NCBI GenBank assembly: GCA_030147905.1
Contig: JASBUM010000068.1
Location: 1 to 6,029 of the forward strand
Length of the DNA: 6,029 bases
Origin: Acidimangrovimonas sp.
Lineage (GTDB): Bacteria > Pseudomonadota > Alphaproteobacteria > Rhodobacterales > Rhodobacteraceae
Direction of reading: 5' to 3'
Shown: in pieces, positions 1 through 5,702 of the stretch
Position numbering within the stretch: the first letter of the stretch is position 1
Layout: each line of letters opens with the position of its first letter
The notes under the pieces: generated by a model
Told to the model about the DNA's origin: nothing
The model's input: the letters and a program-made list of their open reading frames with translations, nothing else
The model's database searches: none
Translations under genes and position numbers: made by a program

Positions 1-801
1 GACATCCCCGCGCCCGAGGCGGCCTTCCTGCGCTATGCGCTGGGCCTGGTCTTCCTGATCCCCATGCTGCGCCCGCTTCTGGCCGCGCGGCTGTCCCGCC
101 GGGCGCTGGCGCTGTTCTCGCTGCGCGGGCTGTTCCACACCTTCGCGGTGATGCTGTGGTTCTACGCCATGGCCCGGATCCCGATCGCAGAAGTGCAGGC
201 GCTGAACTATCTCGCTCCGGTCTTCGTCACCATCGGCGCCGCGATCTTTCTTGGCGAGCATCTGGCAGCGCGGCGTATCGGTGCGGTTGTCGTGGCGCTG
301 GTCGGGGTCGTCATCGTGCTGCGTCCGGGGCTCAAGGCGATCGTGCCCGGCGATGTGGCTATGCTGGTGGCGGCGCTGATGTTCGCCGCCTCCTATCTGG
401 TGGCGAAGCGGATGTCGCGCGAGGTCAGTCCGCCGGTGGTCGTCGCGATGCTGTCGATCTCGGTGACCATCGGGCTGTCGCCCTTCGCGATCGCCGTCTG
501 GGTGCCGCCAAGCTCTACAGAGGTTCTCTGGCTTCTCACCGTGGCGGCCTTCGCCACCGCCGGCCATCTGGCGATGACCCAGGCGTTTCGTCTGGCGCCC
601 GTCACGGTGACCCAGCCGGTGACCTTCCTTCAACTTCTGTGGGCCACGCTCCTCGGCGCGATCTTCTTCGGCGAGCCGGTGGATGGCTATGTCATGGCCG
701 GCGGCGGCATCATCATCGCCGCGATCGGTTTCATCACCTGGCGCGAGGCGATGCTCAACCGTCGCGGCATCACCCCGCCGACCACCGCGACCAAGGTCTG
801 A
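1..801 (+). CDS. DMT-superfamily (EamA) inner-membrane transporter, 5'-truncated
   Basis: Reading frame 1 is open from the first base to a TGA at 799-801, giving 266 visible residues. The ATG at 64 is internal: the 21 codons before it continue the same hydrophobic protein, so the true start lies left of the window. EamA proteins usually have about 300 residues, so roughly 30-40 are missing. The protein is almost entirely hydrophobic helices with short basic loops (LSRRA, AARR, AKRMSRE) and shows the two-repeat EamA layout. Repeat one ends near 'FLGEHL...VALVGVVIVLRPG'; repeat two has the matching 'FFGEPVDGY...GGGIIIAAIGFI'. The paired F-x-G-E motifs late in each repeat are typical of the family. 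The C-terminus is a short polar cytoplasmic-type tail. Family members export amino acids or other metabolites; the substrate cannot be read from sequence. It converges on choV and is not part of the choline operons. Family is secure, substrate unknown. Confidence 0.9.
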   Translation, partial: DIPAPEAAFLRYALGLVFLIPMLRPLLAARLSRRALALFSLRGLFHTFAVMLWFYAMARIPIAEVQALNYLAPVFVTIGAAIFLGEHLAARRIGAVVVALVGVVIVLRPGLKAIVPGDVAMLVAALMFAASYLVAKRMSREVSPPVVVAMLSISVTIGLSPFAIAVWVPPSSTEVLWLLTVAAFATAGHLAMTQAFRLAPVTVTQPVTFLQLLWATLLGAIFFGEPVDGYVMAGGGIIIAAIGFITWREAMLNRRGITPPTTATKV

Positions 802-824
802 TCGCGCGCCAAAGGACTGATCGC

Positions 825-852
825 CGGGGCCAGCGGGCCCGTCACGGCCCCG
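825..852 (+). terminator. Possible weak terminator hairpin after the DMT transporter gene
   Basis: A 7-bp perfect GC stem (CGGGGCC at 825-831 with GGCCCCG at 846-852) closes a 14-nt loop that itself contains GGGCCC. It begins 23 nt after the transporter stop codon. No T-tract follows, so it may only stabilise the 3' end or assist Rho-dependent termination. In DNA this GC-rich such a stem could arise by chance. The stretch between it and the next hairpins (853-928) shows only minor short inverted repeats and no gene. Confidence 0.3.
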
Positions 853-928
853 CCTGCGCCTATCGTCCGCATTCGGCGTGCCTTGCCAAACCCGCATCCC
901 CGCCCGCCCGCTCGATGAACCATCGGGC

Positions 929-993
929 GCTCTTCCGGGCCAAATACCGCGGGGGGCGCCGCCCCGACGGGGCGGCGGGGGGCAGCGCCCCCG
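929..993. repeat. GC-rich tandem-hairpin intergenic element, likely bidirectional terminator and possible dispersed repeat
   Basis: Two adjacent perfect hairpins lie between the convergent transporter and choV genes. The first is a 9-bp stem (957-965 with 969-977, core GCCGCCCC/GGGGCGGC, loop GAC). The second is a 6-bp stem (978-983 GGGGGC with 987-992 GCCCCC, loop AGC), ending 11 nt before the choV stop codon. Read on the minus strand, the hairpins are followed by CCGCGGTATTTGG and a purine-rich GGAAGAG. That arrangement, GC hairpins then a 'GGTATTTGG'-like tail, resembles a dispersed intergenic element I recall from many Rhodobacteraceae genomes. Only one copy is in this window, so repeat status is not shown here. 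Its position after choV suggests it ends choXWV transcription and may block read-through from either side. Confidence 0.5.
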
Positions 994-1003
994 AATCGCT
1001 CCC

Positions 1004-2056
1004 TTAGCCGCCGGCCCGTCCGGTTGGATTCACCAGCCGCGCAAGCACCGATTCGCGCGTCACCTCGCCGATGACCCTGTCGCCATCGACGACGGCCACC
1101 GGCGAATCGCTGGCGTTGACCTCGGCCATAACCGACTGGATCGTAGCCTCCGCCGCCACGCGTCCGTGCGCGCCCCCGCTCGCCGGCGCCATCGCATCGC
1201 GCGCGGTCAGAACCCCCAGCGGGTTCATATGCGCGACGAAATCTGCGACGTAATCCGACGACGGGTTCTGGAAGATCTCGCGCGCGGTGCCGCATTGGAC
1301 GATCCGTCCGCCTTCCATCAGGGCGATCCGGTTGCCGATCTTGAAGGCTTCGTCGAGATCGTGGCTGACGAAGATGATCGTGCGTTGCAGGCGTTGCTGC
1401 AATTCCAGCAATTCGTCCTGCAACCGGGTCCGGATCAGCGGATCGAGGGCCGAGAACGGCTCGTCCATCAGCAGGATCGGCGCTTCGGTGGCGAAGGCGC
1501 GGGCAAGGCCCACGCGCTGCTGCATCCCGCCCGACAGCTCCGCGACCTTGCGGTCGGCCCATTGGCCGAGGCCCACAAGATCAAGCTGCGCCTCGACCTT
1601 CGCGCGCCGCTCGGCCCGGCCCATGCCGCTCAGCTCCAGTCCAAGGCCCACGTTCTCGCGCACGCTGCGCCAGGGCAGAAGGCCGAATTGCTGGAACACC
1701 ATGGCGATCCGGCTTAGCCGCAGGTGCCGCAGCCGCGCGGCATCGGCATGGGTGACAGATACCATCTGGCCGTCGTCGCGCACCCGGACCTCGCCGCGGG
1801 TGACGGGGTTGAGCGCGTTGACCGCGCGCAGAAGCGTCGATTTGCCCGAGCCCGAAAGCCCCATGAGAACGACGATCTCGCCCTCGGCCACGTCGAGCGA
1901 GCAATCGTGCACGCCCAGAACCTGGCCGGTTGCTTCCTGGATCCCGGCCCGGCTTTCGCCCGCGTCCATGCGCGGCAATGCCGTTTCCGGCCGGTCGCCG
2001 AAGACGATCGAAACCCGGTCGAAGGCGACGGCGATGTTGCGATTTTCCTGGCTCAT
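1004..2056 (-). CDS. choV: Choline ABC transporter, ATP-binding subunit ChoV
   Basis: This 350-residue protein is the cytoplasmic ATPase that powers choline import with ChoW and ChoX. All nucleotide-binding motifs are intact: Walker A GLSGSGKST (66-74), Q-loop in FQQFGLLPW (121-129), signature LSGGMQQR (174-181), Walker B ILLMDEP with catalytic Glu199, D-loop SALD (202-205) and switch His232 in VSHDLDEA. The segment before Walker A (GQVLGVHDCSLDVAEGE, 44-60) is the extended entry typical of the ProV/OpuAA (QAT) family, which handles quaternary amines. After about residue 280 the C-terminus is short and holds one CBS-like stretch (PVAVVDGDRVIGEVT, 319-333), whereas E. coli ProV carries two CBS motifs. 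Its ATG overlaps the choW stop (ATGA), indicating translational coupling, and it is the last gene of the operon. Gene assignment among choV/proV/opuAA relies on the adjacent choX and bet genes. It is confident in that context. Confidence 0.95.
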   Translation of the reverse strand: MSQENRNIAVAFDRVSIVFGDRPETALPRMDAGESRAGIQEATGQVLGVHDCSLDVAEGEIVVLMGLSGSGKSTLLRAVNALNPVTRGEVRVRDDGQMVSVTHADAARLRHLRLSRIAMVFQQFGLLPWRSVRENVGLGLELSGMGRAERRAKVEAQLDLVGLGQWADRKVAELSGGMQQRVGLARAFATEAPILLMDEPFSALDPLIRTRLQDELLELQQRLQRTIIFVSHDLDEAFKIGNRIALMEGGRIVQCGTAREIFQNPSSDYVADFVAHMNPLGVLTARDAMAPASGGAHGRVAAEATIQSVMAEVNASDSPVAVVDGDRVIGEVTRESVLARLVNPTGRAGG

Positions 2057-2904
2057 TTGCGCGTCACCCGAAGCATGCGGTCAAGAAGGATGGCCACCAC
2101 GACGATGACGAACCCCGATTCGAAGCCCAGCGCGGTATTGACCGAGCCCAGCGCCCGCACCACCGGCACCCCAAGCCCGTCGGCGCCGACATAGGCCGCG
2201 ATCACCACCATCGACAGGGACAGCATGATGGTCTGGTTTAGTCCGGCCATGATCTGCGGGAAGGCATAGGGCAGCTCCACCTTCCACAGCCGCTGGCGCG
2301 GGGTGGCGCCGAAGGCGGTGGCCGCCTCCAGAAGCGGCTCGGGCGTGCTGGAGATCCCCAGATGCGTCAGCCGGATCGGCGCCGGCAGGACGAAGACGAC
2401 CGTGGCGATCAGCCCCGGAACCATGCCCAGCCCGAAGAAGATGATCGCCGGGATCAGGTAGACGAAGGTAGGCAGCGTCTGCATCAGGTCGAGAACCGGG
2501 CTGATCGCCTGGTAGACCCGCGGCCGATGTGCGGCGAAGATGCCGACCGGCACGCCCAGCCCCATGCAGATCAGGCAGGCCGCCAGCACCAGCGTCAGGC
2601 TTTGCGTGGTCTCGGTCCAGTAATGCTGGTTGAGAATGAAGACGAGGCCCAGAAAGACCAGAAGGCAGGTCTTCCACGACCGCTGCAAGACCCAGGTCAG
2701 CGCCACGAAAAGCGCAATGATGACAATCGGGGGCGGCGCCTGAAGCAGGTATTCGATCGTGTCGATGAGGCCCTGCATCACATTCGACAGCGCATCGAAG
2801 AACCAGCCCATATGGGCCTGCATCCAGCCGAACACCTGCTCGGCAGTCTTGCCGACGGGGATCTTGTCTTGAGTTATCCAGTTGAACATCGGATCGCTTT
2901 TCAT
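2053..2904 (-). CDS. choW: Choline ABC transporter, permease subunit ChoW
   Basis: This is the inner-membrane channel subunit of the choline importer, 283 residues, of the ProW/OpuAB binding-protein-dependent permease family. An amphipathic N-terminal region (WITQDKIPVGKTAEQVFGW) precedes the hydrophobic helices, with segments near 59-74, 79-92, 103-124, 143-160, 161-175, 225-239 and 264-275. The EAA loop that docks on the ATPase is clear at about 193-212 (EAATAFGATPRQRLWKVELP, with the conserved Gly199). The C-terminal GFESGFVIVVVAILLDR is typical of ProW-like permeases. Two starts are possible: ATG at 2904 or ATG at 2889 (MFNWITQDK). Neither has a strong ribosome binding site; the second begins directly at what looks like the conserved part. 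The gene lies downstream of choX behind a hairpin and overlaps choV by 4 nt. The function is secure, while the exact start is uncertain by five codons. Confidence 0.95.
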   Translation of the reverse strand: MKSDPMFNWITQDKIPVGKTAEQVFGWMQAHMGWFFDALSNVMQGLIDTIEYLLQAPPPIVIIALFVALTWVLQRSWKTCLLVFLGLVFILNQHYWTETTQSLTLVLAACLICMGLGVPVGIFAAHRPRVYQAISPVLDLMQTLPTFVYLIPAIIFFGLGMVPGLIATVVFVLPAPIRLTHLGISSTPEPLLEAATAFGATPRQRLWKVELPYAFPQIMAGLNQTIMLSLSMVVIAAYVGADGLGVPVVRALGSVNTALGFESGFVIVVVAILLDRMLRVTRK

Positions 2905-2975
2905 CCCGCTTGCGTCCGGGTCGGCGGCACCCCGTGCCGGCGCCCGCCCGAAGGGTCGATTGACTGCTTGTGGTG

Positions 2976-3021
2976 AAAATCACGGGGGGCCCCGGCACGC
3001 CTGCGCGGCCGGGGCCCCGTG
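2976..3021 (-). terminator. Intercistronic hairpin with T-tract between choX and choW (attenuator or mRNA stabiliser)
   Basis: Just after the choX stop, minus-strand RNA can form a very stable hairpin. It has an 11-bp perfect GC stem (2986-2996 with 3008-3018) and an 11-nt loop, and it extends past a 2-nt bulge by three more pairs (2981-2983 with 3019-3021). On the minus strand the stem is followed at once by ATTTTC (2980-2975), a short T-tract as in intrinsic terminators. Since choW and choV lie downstream with no clear separate promoter, the likely role is partial termination or protection of the choX message, so that more binding protein than membrane subunits is made. That pattern is common in ABC importer operons. 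The structure is seen directly; the role is inferred. Confidence 0.7.
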
Positions 3022-3027
3022 CCCGCG

Positions 3028-3966
3028 CTAGAGGCCGAGCGCCTTGTTCACGGCCGCGACCGCATCGCCGCCGTCCTTGGTCTTCACATCCTTGAGCCAG
3101 GGCTTGAACGCGGCCGGGTTGGCCTTCAGCCATTCCTTGGCCGCCGCCTGCGGCTTCTCGCCCTTGTCGAGGATCTTGCCCATCACCTCGTTTTCCATCT
3201 TCAGCGAGAAATCGAGGTTCTTCAGGAACTGCCCGACATTGGGGCACGCCTTGACATAGCCGGCGCGGGTATTGGTGTAGACCGTGGCGCCGCCGTAGTC
3301 CGGCCCGAAGACCTTGTCGCCACCCGACAGGTAGGTCATCTTGAACCGCGTGTTCATCGGATGGGGCTCCCAGCCGAGGAAGACGATCGGCTTGTGCCGC
3401 GCATCAAGCCGCGCGACCTGGGCCAGCATCCCCTGTTCGGAGCTTTCGACCAGCTTGAACTTCTTCAGTCCGAACGTGTCCTTCTTGATCATGTCGAGGA
3501 TCAGCCGGTTGCCGTCGTTGCCCGGCTCGATCCCGTAGATCTTGCCGTCGAGTTCCTTGGCGTGCTTGGCGATGTCGGCAAAGCTCTTGATCCCGAGCTT
3601 GGCGCCGTAGCTGTTGGTGGCCAGCGTGTATTTCGCGCCATGCAGGTTGGCGCGCACCGTGTCCACCGTGCCGGCCTTGCGATAGGGCGCGATATTGGCC
3701 TCCATCGTCGGCATCCAGTTGCCCAGGAAGACGTCGACGTCACCCTTGGCAAGCGAGGTATAGGTGACCGGCACCGACAGCGTCTTGATGTCGGTCTGAT
3801 AGCCCAGCGACTTGAGGATGAAGGTCGTGACCGCCGTGGTTGCGGTGATATCGGTCCAGCCGACATCGGAGAAGGTGACCTTGTCGCAGCTTCCCGCCGC
3901 CGATGCGGGGCCGGCAAGTGCCAGCGCCGCCGAGGCGGCCAGAAGGATGGTACGGAAAGGTGTCAT
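3028..3966 (-). CDS. choX: Periplasmic choline-binding protein ChoX (ABC transporter substrate-binding subunit)
   Basis: This 312-residue protein captures choline in the periplasm and hands it to ChoWV. A Sec signal peptide is clear: TPFR, a hydrophobic stretch ILLAASAALALAG, and an Ala-Ser-Ala cleavage site after residue 23. The residues reported as the S. meliloti ChoX pocket all appear with one constant offset of six: Trp37, Trp84, Tyr113 and Trp199 as the aromatic cage (Trp43, Trp90, Tyr119, Trp205 there), with Asp39 and Asn150 for the choline hydroxyl (Asp45, Asn156). Cys27 and Cys241, the only cysteines, fit the disulfide I recall for that protein. The fold is the ProX/OpuAC-like (QAT) type. 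I chose the ATG at 3966 because it follows AGGGAG by 6 nt and starts the signal peptide; a longer TTG start at 4029 would bury that peptide. It is first in the choXWV operon, divergent from betI, with a likely BetI operator just upstream. Confidence 0.96.
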   Translation of the reverse strand: MTPFRTILLAASAALALAGPASAAGSCDKVTFSDVGWTDITATTAVTTFILKSLGYQTDIKTLSVPVTYTSLAKGDVDVFLGNWMPTMEANIAPYRKAGTVDTVRANLHGAKYTLATNSYGAKLGIKSFADIAKHAKELDGKIYGIEPGNDGNRLILDMIKKDTFGLKKFKLVESSEQGMLAQVARLDARHKPIVFLGWEPHPMNTRFKMTYLSGGDKVFGPDYGGATVYTNTRAGYVKACPNVGQFLKNLDFSLKMENEVMGKILDKGEKPQAAAKEWLKANPAAFKPWLKDVKTKDGGDAVAAVNKALGL

Positions 3967-3972
3967 CAGGGG

Positions 3973-3978
3973 CTCCCT
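3973..3978 (-). promoter_or_regulatory. Ribosome binding site of choX
   Basis: On the minus strand AGGGAG lies 6 nt before the ATG at 3966. It is the best Shine-Dalgarno match in the divergent gap, and it decides the choX start in favour of the form whose signal peptide is at the N-terminus. Confidence 0.8.
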
Positions 3979-3985
3979 GTTTTTG

Positions 3986-4005
3986 TTGATTGACGAGTCA
4001 ATAAA
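3986..4005. promoter_or_regulatory. Putative BetI operator in the choX-betI divergent region
   Basis: The core ATTGACGAGTCAAT (3989-4002) is a perfect 6-bp inverted repeat around a 2-nt centre. One mismatch further out, TT and AA flanks extend the symmetry to 20 bp. Known BetI sites in other Proteobacteria, as I recall them, centre on ATTGAACGTTCAAT; this site has the same length and the same ATTGA/TCAAT arms. It lies about 20 nt before the choX start and about 45 nt before the betI start in an 83-nt gap, so one site can control both divergent units. The adjacent betI gene makes BetI the natural ligand. The palindrome is seen directly; the identity of the binding protein is inferred. Confidence 0.75.
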
Positions 4006-4029
4006 CTTCGCTGTAGCTCCAATTTGCAA
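4000..4029 (-). promoter_or_regulatory. Possible choX promoter overlapping the BetI operator
   Basis: On the minus strand a -35-like TTGCAA (4029-4024) and a -10-like TTTATT (4005-4000) are separated by 18 nt; each matches the sigma-70 consensus at four of six positions. The -10 overlaps the right arm of the palindrome, so a bound repressor would block RNA polymerase. Transcription would start near 3993, leaving a leader of about 27 nt. The matches are modest in an AT-rich stretch. I could not place an equally good betI promoter; TTGACG at 3990-3995 is a possible -35 but lacks a convincing -10. Confidence 0.35.
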
Positions 4030-4049
4030 GCAGGTTTTTGGGGCATGCG

Positions 4050-4643
4050 ATGCCGAAGCTCGGGATGGAGCCTATAAGAAAGGCGGCGCTGGTAAAAGCG
4101 ACGATCGCTGAGATCGGCCGCACCGGCTCGCTTGATGTGACGGTTGGGCAGATCGCGCGCCGTGCCGGCATGTCCACGGCACTGGCGCATCATTATTTCG
4201 GCAACAAGGAACAGATCTTCCTGGCCGCGATGCGCCATGTGCTGACCCTCTACGGCGCCGAGGTGCGCGGCGCGCTGGCGGCCGCGCGAGGGCCTCGTGC
4301 GCGGCTCGACGCGATCATTCGCGTCTCCTTCGCGCCCGGCTCGTTTCGGCGCGAGGTGATCGGCGCGTGGCTCAATTTCTACGTCCTTGCCCAGACCGTG
4401 CCCGAGGCGCGTCGGCTCTTGCGCATCTATCAGCGCCGTCTGCGCGCCAATCTGGTGGCGGTGCTGCGACCGCTGGTGGGGGCGGAGGATGGCCGCGACA
4501 TCGCCGATGGAATCGGCGCCATGATCGACGGCGTCTACATCCGCGAGGCACTGAGCGATCGCCCCCCCGACGGCGAGGCGGCCGCGCGCGCGGTGATCAC
4601 ATATCTGGAGGCGCGGCTGAACGGCTGCGCGGGCGGGCAATGA
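4050..4643 (+). CDS. betI: BetI, TetR-family choline-responsive transcriptional repressor
   Basis: BetI represses choline uptake and oxidation genes and is released when choline is present. The product has 197 residues, close to E. coli BetI (about 195). The N-terminus MPKLGMEPIRKAAL is the characteristic BetI opening, which fixes the start at the ATG at 4050 rather than at an in-frame TTG four codons earlier. The GGGG at 4040-4043 is a plausible, weak ribosome binding site. The helix-turn-helix spans about residues 29-50 (TVGQIARRAGMSTALAHHYF), followed by GNKEQIF as in TetR proteins. The C-terminal part is the helical ligand-binding and dimer domain, with GAWLNFYVLAQ (105-115) and IADGIGAMIDGVYIREAL (151-168) typical of BetI. 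It is divergent from choX across an 83-nt gap with a BetI-like palindrome, so autoregulation is likely. Its stop overlaps the start of the next gene (ATGA). Confidence 0.94.
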   Translation: MPKLGMEPIRKAALVKATIAEIGRTGSLDVTVGQIARRAGMSTALAHHYFGNKEQIFLAAMRHVLTLYGAEVRGALAAARGPRARLDAIIRVSFAPGSFRREVIGAWLNFYVLAQTVPEARRLLRIYQRRLRANLVAVLRPLVGAEDGRDIADGIGAMIDGVYIREALSDRPPDGEAAARAVITYLEARLNGCAGGQ

Positions 4644-5677
4644 CGGGGGCGGGAGCGGCGCGACAGGCGGGTCTTGTGCCTGACGCCGCCACGCTGCGCA
4701 GGGCCCATGACGCGACCCGGGCGATGTGCCAGCCGACGCCGCTTGTCGAAAGCACCGCGCTGGCACGGGTCAGCGGGGCGGGACGGGCCTTCGTCAAGGC
4801 CGAAAGCCTGCAATGGGCGGGCTCGTTCAAGATCCGCGGTGCCGCGTGGCGGCTGATGCAGCTCGACGACCGCGAACGCCGGCGTGGCGTCGTGGCCTAT
4901 TCCTCGGGCAATTTCGCCCAGGGCCTGGCGGCGGCCGGCCGCGCGCTGGGCATTCCGGTGACCATCGTGATGCCAGTGGACGCGCCGCCGCTGAAGCGCG
5001 AGGCGACCCGGGCGCTGGGCGCGCGGGTGGTCGATTCGGATCACGGCGCCTGCCCGCGCGAGGATGTCGCCGCCGAAACGGCGCGTGCGCTGGCCGATGC
5101 CGAGGGGCTGGTCCTGCTCCATCCCTTTGACGACCCGGCGATCGTCGCGGGTCAGGGCGGCGCCGGTGTCGAGGCGATCGCGCAGCTCGATGCGTTGGGC
5201 TTGCGGGCGAATCACGTGGTGTGCCCGGTGGGCGGCGGCGGGCTTCTGGGCGGGGTGGCGCTTGCCTTTCGCGCGGCGGGTGACGCCCGGATATGGGCGG
5301 CGGAACCGGCCGGCTTTGACGGCATGGGCCGTTCGCTTGGCGCCGGGGCGATCACGCGTGTCGCCGGTGCGGGCACGACGATCTGCGACGCGCTTCAGGC
5401 GACCGCGCCGGGGGCTGCGCCCTTCGCCGCCGCATCCGCCGCCGGGGTGTGCGGGGTGAATGTCGCCGATGAGGATGTGCGCGGGGCGATGCGCTTCGCC
5501 TTCGAGGCGCTCAAGCTCGTGCTCGAACCCTCGGGTGCGGTCGCGCTGGCCGCGGTGCTGTCGGGTGCGGTGTGCGCAGCGGCGGGCGAGGTTCTGGTGG
5601 TGATCGCCAGCGGTGGAAATATCGCCTGGGATGACTTTCAGGCCCATCTCGGCCGCACGGGCAGCGCGGCTGGATAG
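4640..5677 (+). CDS. PLP-dependent serine/threonine dehydratase-like protein embedded in the bet operon
   Basis: This 345-residue protein belongs to fold-type II PLP enzymes (threonine dehydratase, serine racemase, tryptophan synthase beta superfamily). The PLP Schiff-base lysine is Lys64 in GSFKIRGA. The substrate-carboxylate (asparagine) loop is SSGNFAQG (89-96), with Phe where classical threonine dehydratases have His. The glycine-rich phosphate-binding loop is [10 protein letters not shown] (197-206), a Glu lies in AAEPAG (221), and EPSGA (296-300) and SGGN (324-327) near the end complete the active site. There is no C-terminal ACT-like regulatory domain, so it resembles catabolic rather than biosynthetic (IlvA) enzymes. 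These enzymes usually convert serine or threonine to pyruvate or 2-oxobutyrate plus ammonia; some relatives act on hydroxyaspartate or in hydroxyectoine breakdown (EutB). The start overlaps betI by 4 nt and betA follows 25 nt later, so it is probably co-transcribed with both. The family is secure; the substrate and its role in choline metabolism are unknown. Confidence 0.88.
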   Translation: MTGAGAARQAGLVPDAATLRRAHDATRAMCQPTPLVESTALARVSGAGRAFVKAESLQWAGSFKIRGAAWRLMQLDDRERRRGVVAYSSGNFAQGLAAAGRALGIPVTIVMPVDAPPLKREATRALGARVVDSDHGACPREDVAAETARALADAEGLVLLHPFDDPAIVAGQGGAGVEAIAQLDALGLRANHVVCPVGGGGLLGGVALAFRAAGDARIWAAEPAGFDGMGRSLGAGAITRVAGAGTTICDALQATAPGAAPFAAASAAGVCGVNVADEDVRGAMRFAFEALKLVLEPSGAVALAAVLSGAVCAAAGEVLVVIASGGNIAWDDFQAHLGRTGSAAG

Positions 5678-5691
5678 GGCTGTGGACGACG

Positions 5692-5697
5692 AAAGGA
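5692..5697 (+). promoter_or_regulatory. Ribosome binding site of betA
   Basis: AAAGGA lies 5 nt before the GTG at 5703. It supports that GTG as the betA start over an in-frame GTG at 5682, which lies upstream of the site and would add seven non-conserved polar residues. Confidence 0.75.
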
Positions 5698-5702
5698 CGG
5701 AC

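Noticed and set aside
929..993. CRISPR-like or small RNA gene in the GC hairpin region
   Set aside because: There are no regularly spaced direct repeats, only two different inverted repeats, and no promoter is visible for an RNA gene.
687..1562. Minus-strand open frame of 291 codons across choV, the convergent gap and the transporter end
   Set aside because: It is a shifted-frame shadow of choV continuing through the hairpin element into the antisense of the transporter, with low-complexity Arg/Gly-rich translation.
2081..3247. Minus-strand open frame of 388 codons across choW and the choX end
   Set aside because: It is a shifted frame of the same strand, lacks membrane helices or motifs, and runs through the intercistronic hairpin; choW and choX explain the region fully.
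3019..3993. Plus-strand open frame of 324 codons opposite choX
   Set aside because: It is antisense to a gene whose signal peptide and ligand residues are all recognisable, and the translation matches no family I know.
3967..4029. Longer choX start (TTG at 4029) adding 21 residues
   Set aside because: It would put a polar stretch before the signal peptide, cover the operator, and has no good ribosome binding site, whereas AGGGAG precedes the ATG at 3966.
4038..4049. TTG start of betI four codons upstream
   Set aside because: BetI proteins begin MPKLGM, which starts at the ATG at 4050.
4535..5647. Minus-strand open frame of 370 codons opposite the dehydratase gene
   Set aside because: Its composition is Arg/His/Gly/Ala-rich with no recognisable motif, and it lies exactly antisense to a gene with intact PLP motifs. 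Long antisense frames are expected in DNA this GC-rich.
5682..5702. Upstream GTG start of betA
   Set aside because: It adds DDERTDV before the conserved N-terminus and lies ahead of the AAAGGA ribosome binding site that is well placed for the GTG at 5703.
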